Assembly: GCF_003589595.1 (NCBI RefSeq)
Contig: NW_020654748.1
Coordinates: 231,253 to 295,252, forward strand
Reading direction: 5' to 3'
Source of the DNA: Hyposmocoma kahamanoa
Taxonomy: Eukaryota > Arthropoda > Insecta > Lepidoptera > Cosmopterigidae
Length of the DNA stretch: 64,000 bases
Below are positions 32,691 to 43,944 of this stretch, piece by piece. Within the stretch, counting starts at the first letter, position 1, and every line of letters starts with the position of its first letter. Under the pieces are notes generated by a model. That model was given only the letters and a program-made list of their open reading frames with translations. It did no database searches and was not told the DNA's origin. The position numbers were made by a program, and so were the translations under genes.

Positions 32691-32857
32691 TAGCAAGGGA
32701 CTATCGAGCCAATATATGTATACCCGAATGAACCACCCAAGCTTTAGCTAAGGTGAGACCAGAAAATTGGTCTGTTTTCCGTGTTGTCTGGTACATTTTT
32801 ATTATCATGATATTTTCTTTCATCGTTAGAGCATTTGCGCATTACATTCGATTCGTA

Positions 32858-33061
32858 CCTGGGGGTCTACACTCGATCTCCGTCTGACATCCGTCCGAAA
32901 CAATTATTGTCAAATAAGTAATATTCGACAAAATTAAAACACAAGTATCAAGTATGAAGCTTCATTCGCATCACGCGTCTTTTCATTTGGTCAAGTATTG
33001 CTTATTTGGCAGTAATTGTTTCGGACGGATGTCAGACGGAGATCAAGAGTAGACCCCCAGT
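32858..33061. mobile_element. Fold-back MITE, TA-flanked (Tc1/mariner-like)
   Basis: Two 65-bp arms (32859-32923 and 32996-33060) match at 60 of 65 positions. The outer end reads CTGGGGGTCTAC and the conserved core CCGTCTGACATCCGTCCGAA. The spacer is 72 bp. A TA lies on each side (32856-32857, 33062-33063), as expected for Tc1/mariner insertion. There is no transposase. At 204 bp with arms covering about two thirds, it would form a long hairpin when transcribed. Confidence 0.8.
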
Positions 33062-33063
33062 TA

Positions 33064-35547
33064 CAAATCCGAGATATGACGGTCCGAAATATTACAGGCT
33101 TAGAATAATAACGCATAGAATTATAGTTTCATATCAAACGAACTGTCAGAAGTGAGGCAAAAATCAAATAGGACGTAAGCAACTTGTATTTACGCTCGTC
33201 GGCACGCACACAAATACACAAATAATGATGCCATGGAATAATAACATTTCTATCAAAAGCGCGAAAATTGTCTATTGCTTAACCATGGGTTAATGATGGC
33301 ATTAAGTTAATAAATACTAACTAATTTTTATTTAATTCATGTATGAACAAAAACCAAAAAACGAGTTTAAGAGTTACTATCGTATTTGACTTTAGTTAAT
33401 GAAAATTTGGATATATAAATAGCTTGATATTGTCTGTGAATAAAGACATGAAAATTACATGATAACAATAGAGAACCTGAACGACGATGAGATTTTTAGT
33501 TAGGGTTAGTTCCTTGAAATAAGTTTAGTAAAGAACTTTTGTATCTGGACAAGACAGTTTTTTAAAATGAGTCCTGTATGATGAACGAGAATAATGATTT
33601 TCATATGAAACTAATGAAGGCAAATACTAAATATATTCCATAGAAATTCTGCAACAGTCGCGATATTGCCTATTCTCAAAAAACTACCTAATATAATTAT
33701 TTTGAAACAGAATAGCAAAATGGGGAGAAAAAAATCCGTTACTTTGCAACATTTTCGTATCTTGTTGCAACGAAATTAATTTTCTGTTTTCGTGAATATT
33801 TACATAAAAATACAAGTTGAAACGCGTTACTTCCTTGTGGAATGTGATGTTAGTATCTATTTTATGTTTGTCTGACGCATTTTTACATTCATTTGCTGCA
33901 CATTACGTCATTTTTAGCTGAAATTCTTGAACTGTTCGCGGTGCAAGTTGACCTTGAGCACTCATGTAAGCCTATTTGGGTCCCTACAATTTGCTTCCCT
34001 TAGCGTGTGCGAAATAGGTTATTATTCTAAGGTCACAGAGATCATTATGTCTTTAGGTGTGTTTATAAGTGATATCCGTATTTTCTTGGACTCGAATCGG
34101 AGTTAGTGTACAAGTGACATCCGAAATAGGTTGGAGGTTTCTGGATTCGGATTCGGAACAAATACGAATGCGCTAACAGAGAGGTATTACTACTAAACAT
34201 TCATAAAATGTACGGCATTTAGAACTCAACTGAGTAACAACCGTTGTTTTACCACTATTCTTAGTAACAAGCAAACAATCACATTTTTTATACCTTTTTT
34301 TGAATAATTCATCAAAGTCCATGACCTTAACTACAGCCCATGTCTTATAGTTTCCAGTGTCCAATTGAACACAAAAATGTTTTGGTTTACTAATTTAACG
34401 TCTATTTAATCTATCGCGCCTTGAAATCGTGGCTTGTATAGTCAATATCAGAAGTCACTTATCGCTAGAGATTTTTCATGGTAACTTAATAATTTGTTCA
34501 TAACTTATAATCTTCTAATATAATCATCCATAATATTTGTGATAACTTTACTTAGATAGCATACACGTCAAAAATGTTTTTATTATTTGAAAGTAACTAC
34601 GTGAAACTAATTATATATATGTAAAACTTTATAATTCTCTAAAAGTTGTAGTAGATTCTTGAGTGTTGAGTATAAATACAAATTTTCGCCATTTCAAAGA
34701 GCAGGTGTTTCCTTCAAATAACTATATTATTTTATTCCTATGTAAATTATCAAGAATTAAAAAAGACAGAGTGCATTTACATAAAATTCAAAGTAATGAA
34801 TACAGAGAGAATAGCACCTTTTTAAATTTCCGGAAATTAAAAATACAAGGCAAAAGAAATACAATCACAAAACTTTTTTTCTATATACACTACCATAGTT
34901 CAGTAATTTCGAATTACACATCAAAGTATAGGTAGGTATTAGTATACTTTATGCGTGTTACTTCCTTGACGTTTGAATAAACATAAAGCCTGTTTCGCTC
35001 TGTGGTGACTAAAGTAAGAAAAACGTCAAAACTTCTTACGAATTTTGATGTTGATTGTACGCAGTAGTCTTTGGATCTAGAATTTATCAGCACGCCTTAG
35101 GCAGGATGAGTTCGTGTGCTACCGCGGCGGTCCATAGGGCCATTTGTCTGAGCCCGAGGCGCGGTTGCAATTTGCATCCTTAGCCACGCCTATAGCTTCC
35201 ACACAGCATTATTCTCTATTGTTGCTTTTAGATTCTTTATCTCTTTGTTTTTGTTTTGCATCTTGTAGATTTGCTTTTTGTTTTTAAATTTTGCTTTCAT
35301 TAATTGCTAATAAGAGTTATTGCACATTTGAAATTGTGCAAATAGATGCGTATTCTCGACATGACTTGAATAATTGATGTAACGTTTAATCGAATTGTGC
35401 GCTTGGGTGATCGAATGGGAATGGTATTCACCGTACAACAACGGTATCGGACGACGGGGCTCATCATAGCTCTATCAGGCTGCATAGCTTCACAAGCGCT
35501 ATTTCATAGTAAGTTGTCTATAGTCTGTTGTAGATTGCTAACGTTAT
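33064..35547. other. Unassigned sequence with one family E scrap
   Basis: No gene recognised. Around 34165-34235 the text AACAGAGAGGTATTACTACT, AAACATTCATAAAATGTACG resembles the leader of family E in minus orientation. A GC-richer patch at 35090-35190 (CCGCGGCGGTCC) is unexplained. Confidence 0.4.
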
Positions 35548-35714
35548 ATGATTATCACTAATATCAGGTTTCTTACCACGGTATGACTTATTTTTATTTT
35601 CCCGATATTTCGGAACGGTTGCACGCTCCATGGTCACGGGTCGACTCAACCCGTTACCATGATAATAAACAGAAGTCATACCGTGGTAAGAAACCTGATA
35701 TTAGTGATAATCAT
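35548..35714. mobile_element. PLE2 termini as a perfect 42-bp inverted repeat
   Basis: Positions 35548-35589 and 35673-35714 are perfect reverse complements over 42 bp (outer end ATGATTATCACTAATATCAG). The 83-bp loop contains CCCGATATTTCGGAACGG and an inner stem ACGGGT ... ACCCGT (35636-35654). The same outer and loop motifs occur singly at 26465, 27020, 59930 and 60360, which defines the family. The element interior is gone, leaving two termini in inverted arrangement. Confidence 0.75.
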
Positions 35715-36084
35715 TAACTGAATAACCACGAAAGTCTAAAAATGTTAACGTTATGACTTAAAAGATTTTAAAATTTAATTTCTCTGTGTGAGTAAGCTAC
35801 TGGAACTCTGTACTAAGTAGAACCAATGAATTTTTCAACATTGTTCTTTATCTGTGTAGTCTGGTTAATGATCCAGGAAATTTTGTTTTGTTAAAAGAAA
35901 AAGAAGCCCGACGACAATTGTATTGCAATCGTTCACAATACTCGTGGTGTCACATGTGTTGCAATTATATTGCTTTTCCCAAGAAGAAAGTTAAATAAAA
36001 ATAAATACATATCAGTAAGTAGAAACAAGTAAGCAAAAGCAAACAATAAACAACAAGTTAAGCAATAAGCTAGCAAATAAAATA

Positions 36085-36185
36085 TTATGTATAGGAAATG
36101 AAGCTATTCTTTTCTAACAAACTAAGATACTTTACAAATCACGGCGGATGTCTAGCAATAGCGAAAACCTTAGAATTTGATAGTT
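36085..36185. mobile_element. PLE1 terminal fragments
   Basis: TATAGGAAATGAAGCTATTC (minus-oriented end) and, 60 bp on, TAGCAATAGCGAAAACCTTA (plus-oriented outer flank, as in the complement of 31040-31060). It looks like another collapsed inverted copy. Confidence 0.5.
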
Positions 36186-36960
36186 AAATTTCCCTCAACT
36201 TGATACCTATGAAAAATGAATTAATATATGAAATATTTCCAAATACGCTTATAAATAATAAATAAACGCAACAACTTTAACTCTCACAGATATCGTGATA
36301 AAGAATAAAAGAAGCCCTTCTTAAAATTAGAATATAAACGTTGCTAATATACAAGGCAAATTGCACAACCGCAAGACAAATTAGATCGTGAGTTCGCGAT
36401 TCTAGCGTAGAGGGTCCCACAAGGCAATGTTTTGTTAGGTCATGCGGCGAAAGTGTTTTATTGGGACGGACAATGTTATTGTGTTTTGTTTTGTTTGATA
36501 ACAACATCGTCGTTGTAGATGTCTTAGTCCTGAAATGTCATCATAGATTTGAATAGACAGTAGTGTTTATCGTTCTATTCCAGTTTCCGCTTGTTACATT
36601 AAAAATTTTAGAATTTTTATTGAGTTTTTGTTGTTGTTTTCATCAATGTTGTCATCATTATGCCCTTTGCGTAAAAGAAAAATAAAATTAGTAAGTATAC
36701 TACTCCATATACCTTTATAACTAAATCCTAGTCACATTTGACTTGTTTTATTATTAACTGTCTACATAATATTGTTATTGAAGCCGAAGCCGGCATGGAA
36801 CCCGACCCAAAGCCAAAGTTTAAAATAGTATCAACAAAACTCTGTATCAATGTATGTATATTGGTTCAATCCAATTGCGGTAAAAGTTTTGTGAGTTATT
36901 GTGCCCACATCCGCAAAAGTTTCTGAAATATTAGATCCCATTAATGAAAAGAGGTCTTCT
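36186..36960. other. Unassigned sequence
   Basis: No gene or repeat recognised; short frames at 36277-36507 and 36738-36926 lack motifs. Confidence 0.35.
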
Positions 36961-37400
36961 CTAAAAAAAGCGTTATACCATACTTCACCACGCTGGCCCC
37001 ATACTGGTTCGGGACTTCACTCGTTTTCATTGGCGTTACCAAGCGTGTCGGGTACAGTTACTCAATAAAAAAAATTCGACCACTGCCGAAAAGTTAATCG
37101 TATTTCTACCGGATACAATTCGGAGTACATCTTCATCATAAGTCAAGTTTAAGAGGAAGGTTGCTTTTCAATTGAAAGGCTGAACAATATACTAATATGA
37201 CTTGTATAATGTCAAAGATCAGCGAGCGGTCTGACGGATATTGATTTACAAGAAAACATTATCAAGTCTGTGTTAAAGAATGTGTAATGTTAAAGAAGCG
37301 AGTGGTGCGAAAATGTACCTATGACTGTATAACTTCAACCCGCAAGGCCTAAAATCCTCTTAAAGGAGACTTGAGGATTGAAAATGATTATGGTTTTCAG
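36961..37400. repeat. Family E fragments, both orientations
   Basis: At 36985-37060 CACCACGCTGGCCCCATACT + GGTTCGGGACTTCAC is the E body in minus orientation. At 37150-37400 CTTTTCAATTGAAAGGCTGA and CTTCAACCCGCAAGGCCTAA follow the plus order. They may be two old insertions or a rearranged copy. Confidence 0.5.
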
Positions 37401-37924
37401 TCAAATAATACTCCACTTATGTCTCTACCTTTAAGTTAAAAAGAACTTAACTCATAATAACTAAACACCTGAACTTTTCCGCATAAAGCTTACAACACTT
37501 TCACAGTAACATCTCCAAAGGATTTTATTAGGTACAATAAATCCACCGGCTTCACATTTATATCCCGAGTACGCCGGAATGTATCTTATTTAGCCTAGAT
37601 TCAGTTGCTATTTGTTTATAAGTAAGAAGGTGTACGTAAAGAGTTAATAAATTGTGTTCCTACGTTTGTTTACTTGAAGATGTTAAATTTGTATAGAACA
37701 TTTCACTTAGCATCAACGGTTGATTTGTTTTTCTTTTTAAGAAATGTCTTAGAGCGTGAGGCCTTGGACATGACAGTATGACTAAAGTAATCTTCAATCT
37801 TTCACTAGAGTTTACAAGCTTTTTAAATGTAAAATCTGTTCTCTTATGACGAGATGTTATTCTAATGTTCTCGTTATAAGCGAGTATGGAAAAAATGCAA
37901 CAACGACGACGACGTGGTAGTGGC
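37401..37924. other. Unassigned sequence
   Basis: No recognisable gene; a 106-codon minus-strand frame ends at 37660 and overlaps family E sequence at its start. Confidence 0.3.
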
Positions 37925-38110
37925 TTTGTGCAGTGGTAGCGCAGGGAGGCAACGGTTACAATCACTATGATGCCATGCACCTATGCCATTAATTGCTAAA
38001 TTACGAACATATATGAATATTTAGTAGCAATACGAGTACCTCTGGCCAACGGTGAAAAAAGACATTGTGATATAATCTTTGGAAAACGCGCGCATGGAGG
38101 ACTTTGCCTA
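37925..38110 (+). repeat. Family E copy, partial
   Basis: Head TGTGCAGTGGTAGCGCAGGG and CAACGGTTACAATCAC, leader TTAGTAGCAATACGAGTACC, body AAAAGACATTGTGATATAAT and TTTGGAAAACGCGCGCATGG. Confidence 0.55.
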
Positions 38111-38274
38111 TAAGCTCTCCAGGAGACCAGTGTCCAGTTATAATAGTTTGATGAAAAATGGGCGGATGCGGCATTTAAATCAAAAAATAATGTACTAGAA
38201 AACGCGTAAAATTAAAGAAAAAAACACGGGGCGTACTTTAACATTAATAATTTTAATAATTCTGAATAAACATT

Positions 38275-38585
38275 AGTAGTAGAGGTTCTTGTGAAAAAGT
38301 TCATTCAGGGAAGTACTGCCACCTTACCTATTTCTGGCAGCAAGTCATAATGTGACCATTACTGCATTCTGGTTTTGAAGAGTCACGGTGCTGGCAAAAT
38401 TACAGGAACACGGGACTCGTGAACTTATAACTCAGGGTAATGGGAGCGGTGTGGCAGAAACCCTCAGATCTTTGCGATTTGAGGCTCTGAGTGGCACTGC
38501 AGCTGCTATGGATGGACAAGTCGCTTAGCACTAGGCGCATGCCTTGTTCATCCCGACATTTATGGTATGATGAAAGAAATAAATA
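38275..38585 (+). repeat. Family C copy, full length
   Basis: All segments are present in order: AGTAGTAGAGGTTCTTGTGA, AAAAGTTCATTCAGGGAAGT, TACCTATTTCTGGCAGCAAG, CTGGTTTTGAAGAGTCACGG, AAATTACAGGAACACGGGAC, GGCACTGCAGCTGCTATGGA and a diverged end GACATTTATGGTATGATGAA. Confidence 0.85.
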
Positions 38586-39161
38586 CACAAACGCATATTT
38601 TCAAATTCGGTGTTAAGCCTACAATCTTTTTCAAAATCATCATCGGTTAGTAGATTGGGTTCTCTGCTTTGAATCTATGGAATTACAGCGGGCGTTTTTA
38701 AACTACTTTTTATTAACTCCGACCGATCCTGTTTCTCCGATGACTTGTAAGCGATTCAAGAAATAAAAAAGCCAAATAAATTACGCCGGGCTTTTCGTGT
38801 AATAGCGCGATGGATTTCAATTGCCCGAGCATGTTTTGAAGTTTTTTTCTTATATGATTATAAAAAAAGATACTCCATCGCGGTGAGCGGTTAAATACTT
38901 GGACTATTACGTACACATCATTTCAGAATTCAAAAACTTGCAACACGAAGACACAATTAAAAAAATATTAACAATAGGGATGGTATTGACGAGTCATCAC
39001 ATCTTCTTATTATCGTGGCGATAATTCTTTTATATTACGACTATACTGACTTTGAATAGTATATTGCTACCTTGACTGCGCTACCCGTGGCCGCCTAATG
39101 ACCTTCCCTCGTACAGGTATTAAAGTACAACGAGTAGAACAGCAAGTCCTGCATAGACTGG
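38586..39161. other. Unassigned sequence
   Basis: No gene or named repeat seen between the family C copy and the MITE. Confidence 0.35.
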
Positions 39162-39169
39162 AGCACCGC

Positions 39170-39526
39170 CATTGACTTACAAATAAATGGACGACGGGTC
39201 TAATACAAAAATCACGAAAAAAATGTCCCGAGTCAACCTATTTAAACATAGTGACATGTACTTGGTACTTGGTGTAACGGGCTGGTGTCCGCAACTCGAC
39301 GTCAAGGCGCCTATTTTCACAGTGACATGTAAAGGAATATGAAAAAGCTAAAACGTTGAATTTAAATTGTAATGTCATCGCAGTACTGTCTAATTTTGCT
39401 TGCTTCGCTGTCAGTCGAACAAACGAATACTAAAACGTGAATGACGCTCTGTATACGATTTTAACGCCCTATAAGTTCGGACACTTTTTAGCGCGGACCC
39501 GACGTCCATAAAATTGTAAGTCAATG
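39170..39526 (+). mobile_element. MITE with 8-bp target duplication, copy 1
   Basis: Terminal inverted repeats begin CATTGACTTACAA and run about 30 bp (ATGGACGACGGGTC on the left, ATGGACGTCGGGTC on the right in complement). AGCACCGC is duplicated exactly on both sides (39162-39169, 39527-39534). An 8-bp duplication fits hAT or P superfamilies. The copy is 357 bp because of a 60-bp insert at 39261-39320 bordered by a repeated AGTGACATGTA; without insert and repeat it is 286 bp, exactly the length of copy 2. Confidence 0.9.
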
Positions 39527-39671
39527 AGCACCGCAGTCATATTGGATTAGACAGGATTGCTTCCTGTACCCCCATTTATCTTTCATCTTGTCGCAAAACG
39601 TGGCCGTCATCACTATAATTATTGGTATCCCCAAAGATCACAGCAACCACACAGTTTTGACCATGTCATTA

Positions 39672-40013
39672 ACTATGACCATCATTAGTCATGTCCACGT
39701 TGTGGGTGGTCGGCCCGCAGTCTTCCTTGTTCTTCTTCTTATTGAAGAGTATTAAGGAAAACCATTTAAAAATAGACTTAATAGTAACAAATCGGAAACC
39801 CGGCCATCTGCGGTTATCAGTTATAATTTTGAAAATGGTGAGCTCACATTGCAACCGCAGTGCGCGAAGATCTTCGCCCTGAAGATTGGCTTTCGCGCTT
39901 TGGCGATCATACATCGAAGCTGAAGTGGCCACCTTAGCCCCTGGTATCATTACAGGCAATAAATCATAAGGGATACTTCTAATAATGTAAGATAACCTTT
40001 GGGGTACGCCAAA
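39672..40013 (-). CDS. Unidentified open frame
   Basis: A minus-strand frame is open for 114 codons, from after a stop at 40014-40016 to a TAA at 39669-39671. It starts FGVPQRLSYIIRSIPYDLLP, continues VMIPGAKVATSASMYDRQSA, KANLQGEDLRALRLQCELTI, and ends in a Lys/Asn-rich stretch before THNVDMTNDGHS. The first 70 codons look protein-like in composition and codon use. FGVPQ is reminiscent of the RT box FGVPQGSxLGP, but the next residues do not fit. It lies between the two MITE copies and may be an old transposon exon. No family assigned. Confidence 0.3.
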
Positions 40014-40339
40014 CTAACATCAAAGACATCGAAGTAGGAATATTAGGCCAGACGTACGGCTATCTTATTCAATATCAAAAGCAATTAAGCTGACCTAATT
40101 ATTGCAATAAATCAAACTTTATATGAAGATAAGTGAAATATATTATAAATTATATGATTATTCATAATCATCAATAATAAGAAAAACAAGGAATTTATTT
40201 TCAATAGTAAGTAATCGCATATTCATATAATATTATTAAAAACTTCATAAATTGTATTTAATTATTTCAGATATCTTAGATCCAAAATTTGTTAGTATCA
40301 TACTTATATGTATAAATTTCAGAATAATACTAAAAAAAT

Positions 40340-40625
40340 CATTGACTTACAATTATATGGACGTCGGGTCCGCGCTAAAAAGTGTCCGAACTTATAGGGC
40401 GTTAAAATCGTATACAGAGCGTCATTAACGCTTTAGTCTTCGTTTGTTCGACTGACAGCGAAGCAAGCAAAATTAGACAGTACTGCGATGACATTACAAT
40501 TTAAATTCAACGTTTTAGCTTTTTCATATTCCTTTACATGTCACTACGTTTAAATAGGTTGACTTGGGACATTTTTTTCGTGGTTTTTGTATTAGACCCG
40601 TCGTCCATTTATTTGTAAGTCAATG
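40340..40625 (-). mobile_element. MITE with 8-bp target duplication, copy 2
   Basis: Reverse-oriented relative of the 39170 copy, highly similar along its length. AAAAAAAT is duplicated exactly at 40332-40339 and 40626-40633. It is 286 bp, lacks the 60-bp insert, and reads CTACGTTTAAATAGG across that point, showing the pre-insertion state. There is no coding capacity; mobilisation would need a transposase supplied in trans. Confidence 0.9.
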
Positions 40626-40815
40626 AAAAAAATAGATAACAATCATTCAAATCGAACAACAGCGATTCATGAACGGACCGTCAAGCCAGCTCGAGACATT
40701 ATAGGATACCATTGGTGCTGCCTCTCGTCCTGCACACCAAAGAATGAAGCAAATCTTTTACGCGTTCGAACATCCCCGAAGTATGATTTCTCCGATGACC
40801 AATTAATTTTTAATT

Positions 40816-41088
40816 GCAATAGAGCTCCTTGTGAAAGAGTTCGTCCAGGGAAGTACTGCCACCTTGACTATTTCTGCCGCCAACCAGAAATGAGAGCATT
40901 AGTTTGTTCCGGTTTTGAAAGGTGCTGGTAAACTTACAGGCACCTTGGATTTGCCAACTTATGCCTCAAGGTGACAGGCGTAGTGGTAACATCTTTGCGA
41001 CTTAAAGTTCTGCGTGGCACTGCAACTGTTATGGACAGGCCTGTCGCTTAACACAGGACGCACGACGTGTTCGTCCCGTCCGATCTTA
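40816..41088 (+). repeat. Family C copy
   Basis: GCAATAGAGCTCCTTGTGAA start, AGAGTTCGTCCAGGGAAGTA, CTGCCACCTTGACTATTTCT, CCGGTTTTGAAAGGTGCTGG, GCCTCAAGGTGACAGGCGTA, CTGCAACTGTTATGGACAGG, and CGCACGACGTGTTCGTCCCG. The last bases and A-tail are replaced by the LINE scrap that follows. The frame 40623-40931 overlaps it and is not a gene. Confidence 0.85.
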
Positions 41089-41094
41089 TTCACT

Positions 41095-41172
41095 AATTCA
41101 TTCATTTATTTGCTGCTGAGTATAGGCCTGCTCTCTATTGCGCCATTCTTTCCGGTCCCTTGCCAGTAGTGT
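41095..41172 (-). pseudogene. LINE ORF2 extreme C-terminus
   Basis: Minus reading: TLLARDRKEWRNREQAYTQQ then QINE and a stop. The DRxxWRxxEEAYTQQW pattern closes the ORF of a widespread lepidopteran LINE group, and the complementary text GAGTATAGGCCTGCTCTC is its familiar minus-strand face. Only about 25 codons remain. Confidence 0.65.
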
Positions 41173-41910
41173 CAGTTTTTATTATTAAAAAAACCGCACA
41201 CAAAATTGTTAGTACTTTTCTTGCCGTAATGCTTATATTGGTTCAGTATAAAATGTACAGTACACTTATGTAAATCATTGAATTTTTTCAGTAGGGTTGA
41301 TACTTCTTCGATGGTAGAAATTCCATAGAAGGTACTTGGAAATTGCACTGTAAAACCCGTAAATCGATATAGGAGAAACGGGGTACCTCGTATTATCATA
41401 TTGTAATATTTAATTTTTCTGTAAACTCTGTTACTATCTAAGGTCAGAAACAGTATTTTTACCATACATGTATGTTCTCCATTAAAAAAAAATTGTATCA
41501 CGGGTCGCTCGGGAAATGAAAAGCCAATGAAATGTTACATAAAGAAAGATTTCTTTTAAACCTATCAGGCATAAAGTGTTTCTATTTAAAAACTCCGGCA
41601 TTTCTAAGGGCTTCTAATATTGTACGTGACTCGATAGATCGAGTTCTACGAGCGTTTTTTCGCGCCTTATTGTTGCAGAGAAATCGTTTGTTGAACAGTT
41701 ATACTTTTACTCGTTTTCTTTTTTTTTGTCACGTGCACAGTGTAAACAGGTAAGATCCATAGTTTTTCTGACACGGTGTTGTGATGCAGTGATTTCTAAA
41801 TGTCTTTACGATGGTATTTCATATACATGGTTTTAGCTTTATCGACATTTTTTTTCTTATGTTTAATAGGCAGTGCCCCAAAATGAATTCCGTTGCTCTA
41901 GTACTCATAG
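41173..41910. other. Unassigned sequence
   Basis: A 109-codon minus-strand frame (41172-41501) continues from the LINE scrap but shows no motif. Nothing else recognised. Confidence 0.3.
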
Positions 41911-42084
41911 TCTGCCACCATGGCCGAACGGCTACCATGCCGGACTGCCATGCAGGGGTTCCAGGTTCAATTCCCGGGCCGGGAGAAATATTATTTGTGG
42001 TTGTCTATGTGTGTGTCCACGGCACCAGTGACACTGGTTTCCCTAGTGTGAGGCTACGTTGAGTGTGTGCTTTATTATTATTAT
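41911..42084 (+). repeat. SINE-A copy with internal deletion
   Basis: Head complete (TCTGCCACCATGGCCGAACG, GGTTCAATTCCCGGGCCGGG). The tail jumps from AGAAATATT to ATTTGTGGTTGTCTATGTGT, losing the CTACATTTATTTCTCTCGTG segment, then continues GGCACCAGTGACACTGGTTT. Confidence 0.85.
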
Positions 42085-42149
42085 AGTATAGGAAATTCCT
42101 TAGTTTAAGACTAGACTATTGAGGCAGTTATTTGGCACATTAATATTAT

Positions 42150-42235
42150 GCACATAATCCTATCACATGGATTCGAACTGTCTACATTTTAATTAACAAA
42201 CAACCGCTCTCCCAATGACCTATTCAAGTATCGTA
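42150..42235 (-). repeat. Family E head fragment
   Basis: ATGGATTCGAACTGTCTACA and CCGCTCTCCCAATGACCTAT are the minus-strand faces of the B-box and head of family E. Confidence 0.45.
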
Positions 42236-43380
42236 GTAGGACAAGGAGATAGGCAATTGCAGTGGAGGCAAGAAAGTGCGTGCTGGAAAGGTTGACAGAG
42301 TTTTATAAAGTTAGAGAGATTTGACCTATTCACGCTGTTCCTTCTATTACAGAAAACACAGATAGCTAATCATAACTAAACGGAATGTATATTACCTAAC
42401 AACACGCAACAATCTTTGTAATTAATCCAAGATAAATAACAAAATATCCCAAGACAAATTACAACGAGAGTTGAATTCCGTCTCCAAATGATAGAGCAAA
42501 TTGGCCAGAAATGAATATACAGCACATCATTGCAGCACAGACTACCCAGAGGGAATAAGAAAGTGCATACGATAGATAGCTGAGATACGGCCCCTGAATA
42601 ATAAACGCTGGTAAACGTAGAAAAGGGGTTCTCTAGATAAAGACGCTCGGCTCTTGGAGATCGATGTCCTATTGAAGGAACATTAACCGTTCAATGTTCG
42701 ATATCGCTGCATTATGCATACTCTGCGATGGAATTCGAGATCAAAAATGTAAATAATGATGATGTCATTATAAAAAAGTACTTCATGAATCGTACAAACG
42801 TGAAAAGGTCCATTCAAAATATAGTTTAATAATGTGTCTTTGACCAAAATTCTATCAAAATGTTTTTCAGCAATAAGCTCATACAAACTTATTCTTGAGC
42901 AAAAAAAAAATTTTTACTGCTCTTTTTATTTCTATGATGTATATACATACTGTAACAGAGCGTTTCTTTCATTACTAAAACGGGGGTTTGTTATACACCA
43001 AAAGCAATTATTGAAAGCTTCTTAATAAAATATAAAAAGAGATAATATAGATACTTTTGATCAATATGGATTGTAATAAAGTTGATAAAAAAATTGTTCT
43101 TAAAAATGGTATAATCCATTTGAGTATATGTTTCATAATAATTATTATTTGTAATATCAAGAGTGGAACTTGTTAATAAGTGAATATGAAAAAAAAATTA
43201 TGATCTGTGAAATGTCATTTTGTTGATGACTGTTGTTTATTTACATTTTTATCTCGAACTCTATCTTAAGTTAATGAGGCAATAGTTTAATCTCTTTACA
43301 ACAAACAAAGCAAGAACTAAGTTGTCCAAAATAATTTTGTTATTGAGAAAGGAGAATATTCTTTACTTATATTTGCTAAT
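42236..43380. other. Unassigned sequence
   Basis: AT-rich with no recognised gene or repeat. Confidence 0.35.
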
Positions 43381-43692
43381 TTAACCCTACATTACGTTCG
43401 AAAAAAGCCTGGTAAATTTTGCGCGCGTGGTCATATTCTTTTCAACTTCCGGCTAATCTCCGTCAACCCGTTGCCCGTGCGACTGATGGTAGTGCTTTTT
43501 GGGTTGGAAGTCTGTGTGCACCGTACCAACAAATGGCTCGTCGCATCGACGATGGTTAATAGTAACGGAACATTTTATACTATTTTGTTTTCACATTTTT
43601 TTTAAACATATTACATACAGTGGTATTTATTACTTGTTATTATAGATACGACACGTCACTTACTAATACAAGACTATAGTGTTGAGGAATAA

Positions 43693-43944
43693 TCCTCTGG
43701 GAGTGAGAGGGAAGACCATGTTGAAGGTGATCCAGCTTATGAAACGGATGGTAAGGAAAGAGTTTCTTCTTTGAACCAACAATTACTTCCAGGTCGAGAT
43801 GTCCCAACAAGTAATATAATTAAAATAACAAATAATACATTTTCATTATCTTCAATGGAAGACTCGATACCAAGCACTTCAACACAGACCTTGGACCAGA
43901 CGTGTTCCCTTGCTTCTTGCCATCAAGGACATAATCAGACGTAA
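43693..43944 (+). pseudogene. piggyBac-like transposase N-terminal remnant
   Basis: An 83-codon frame after an in-frame TAA reads SSGSEREDHVEGDPAYETDG and later SMEDSIPSTSTQTLDQTCSL, ending at a TAA. The Ser/Glu/Asp-rich, low-hydrophobicity composition fits the disordered acidic N-terminus that precedes the catalytic DDE/D domain in piggyBac transposases. On its own this would be weak; position behind a TTAA-CCC end and upstream of a Cys-rich terminus supports it. Confidence 0.5.

Noticed and set aside
40623..40931. 102-codon frame with CERVRPGKYCHLDYFC, resembling a Cys-rich secreted domain
   Set aside because: That text is the translation of the start of family C, present in non-coding copies elsewhere. 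The frame begins in MITE flank.
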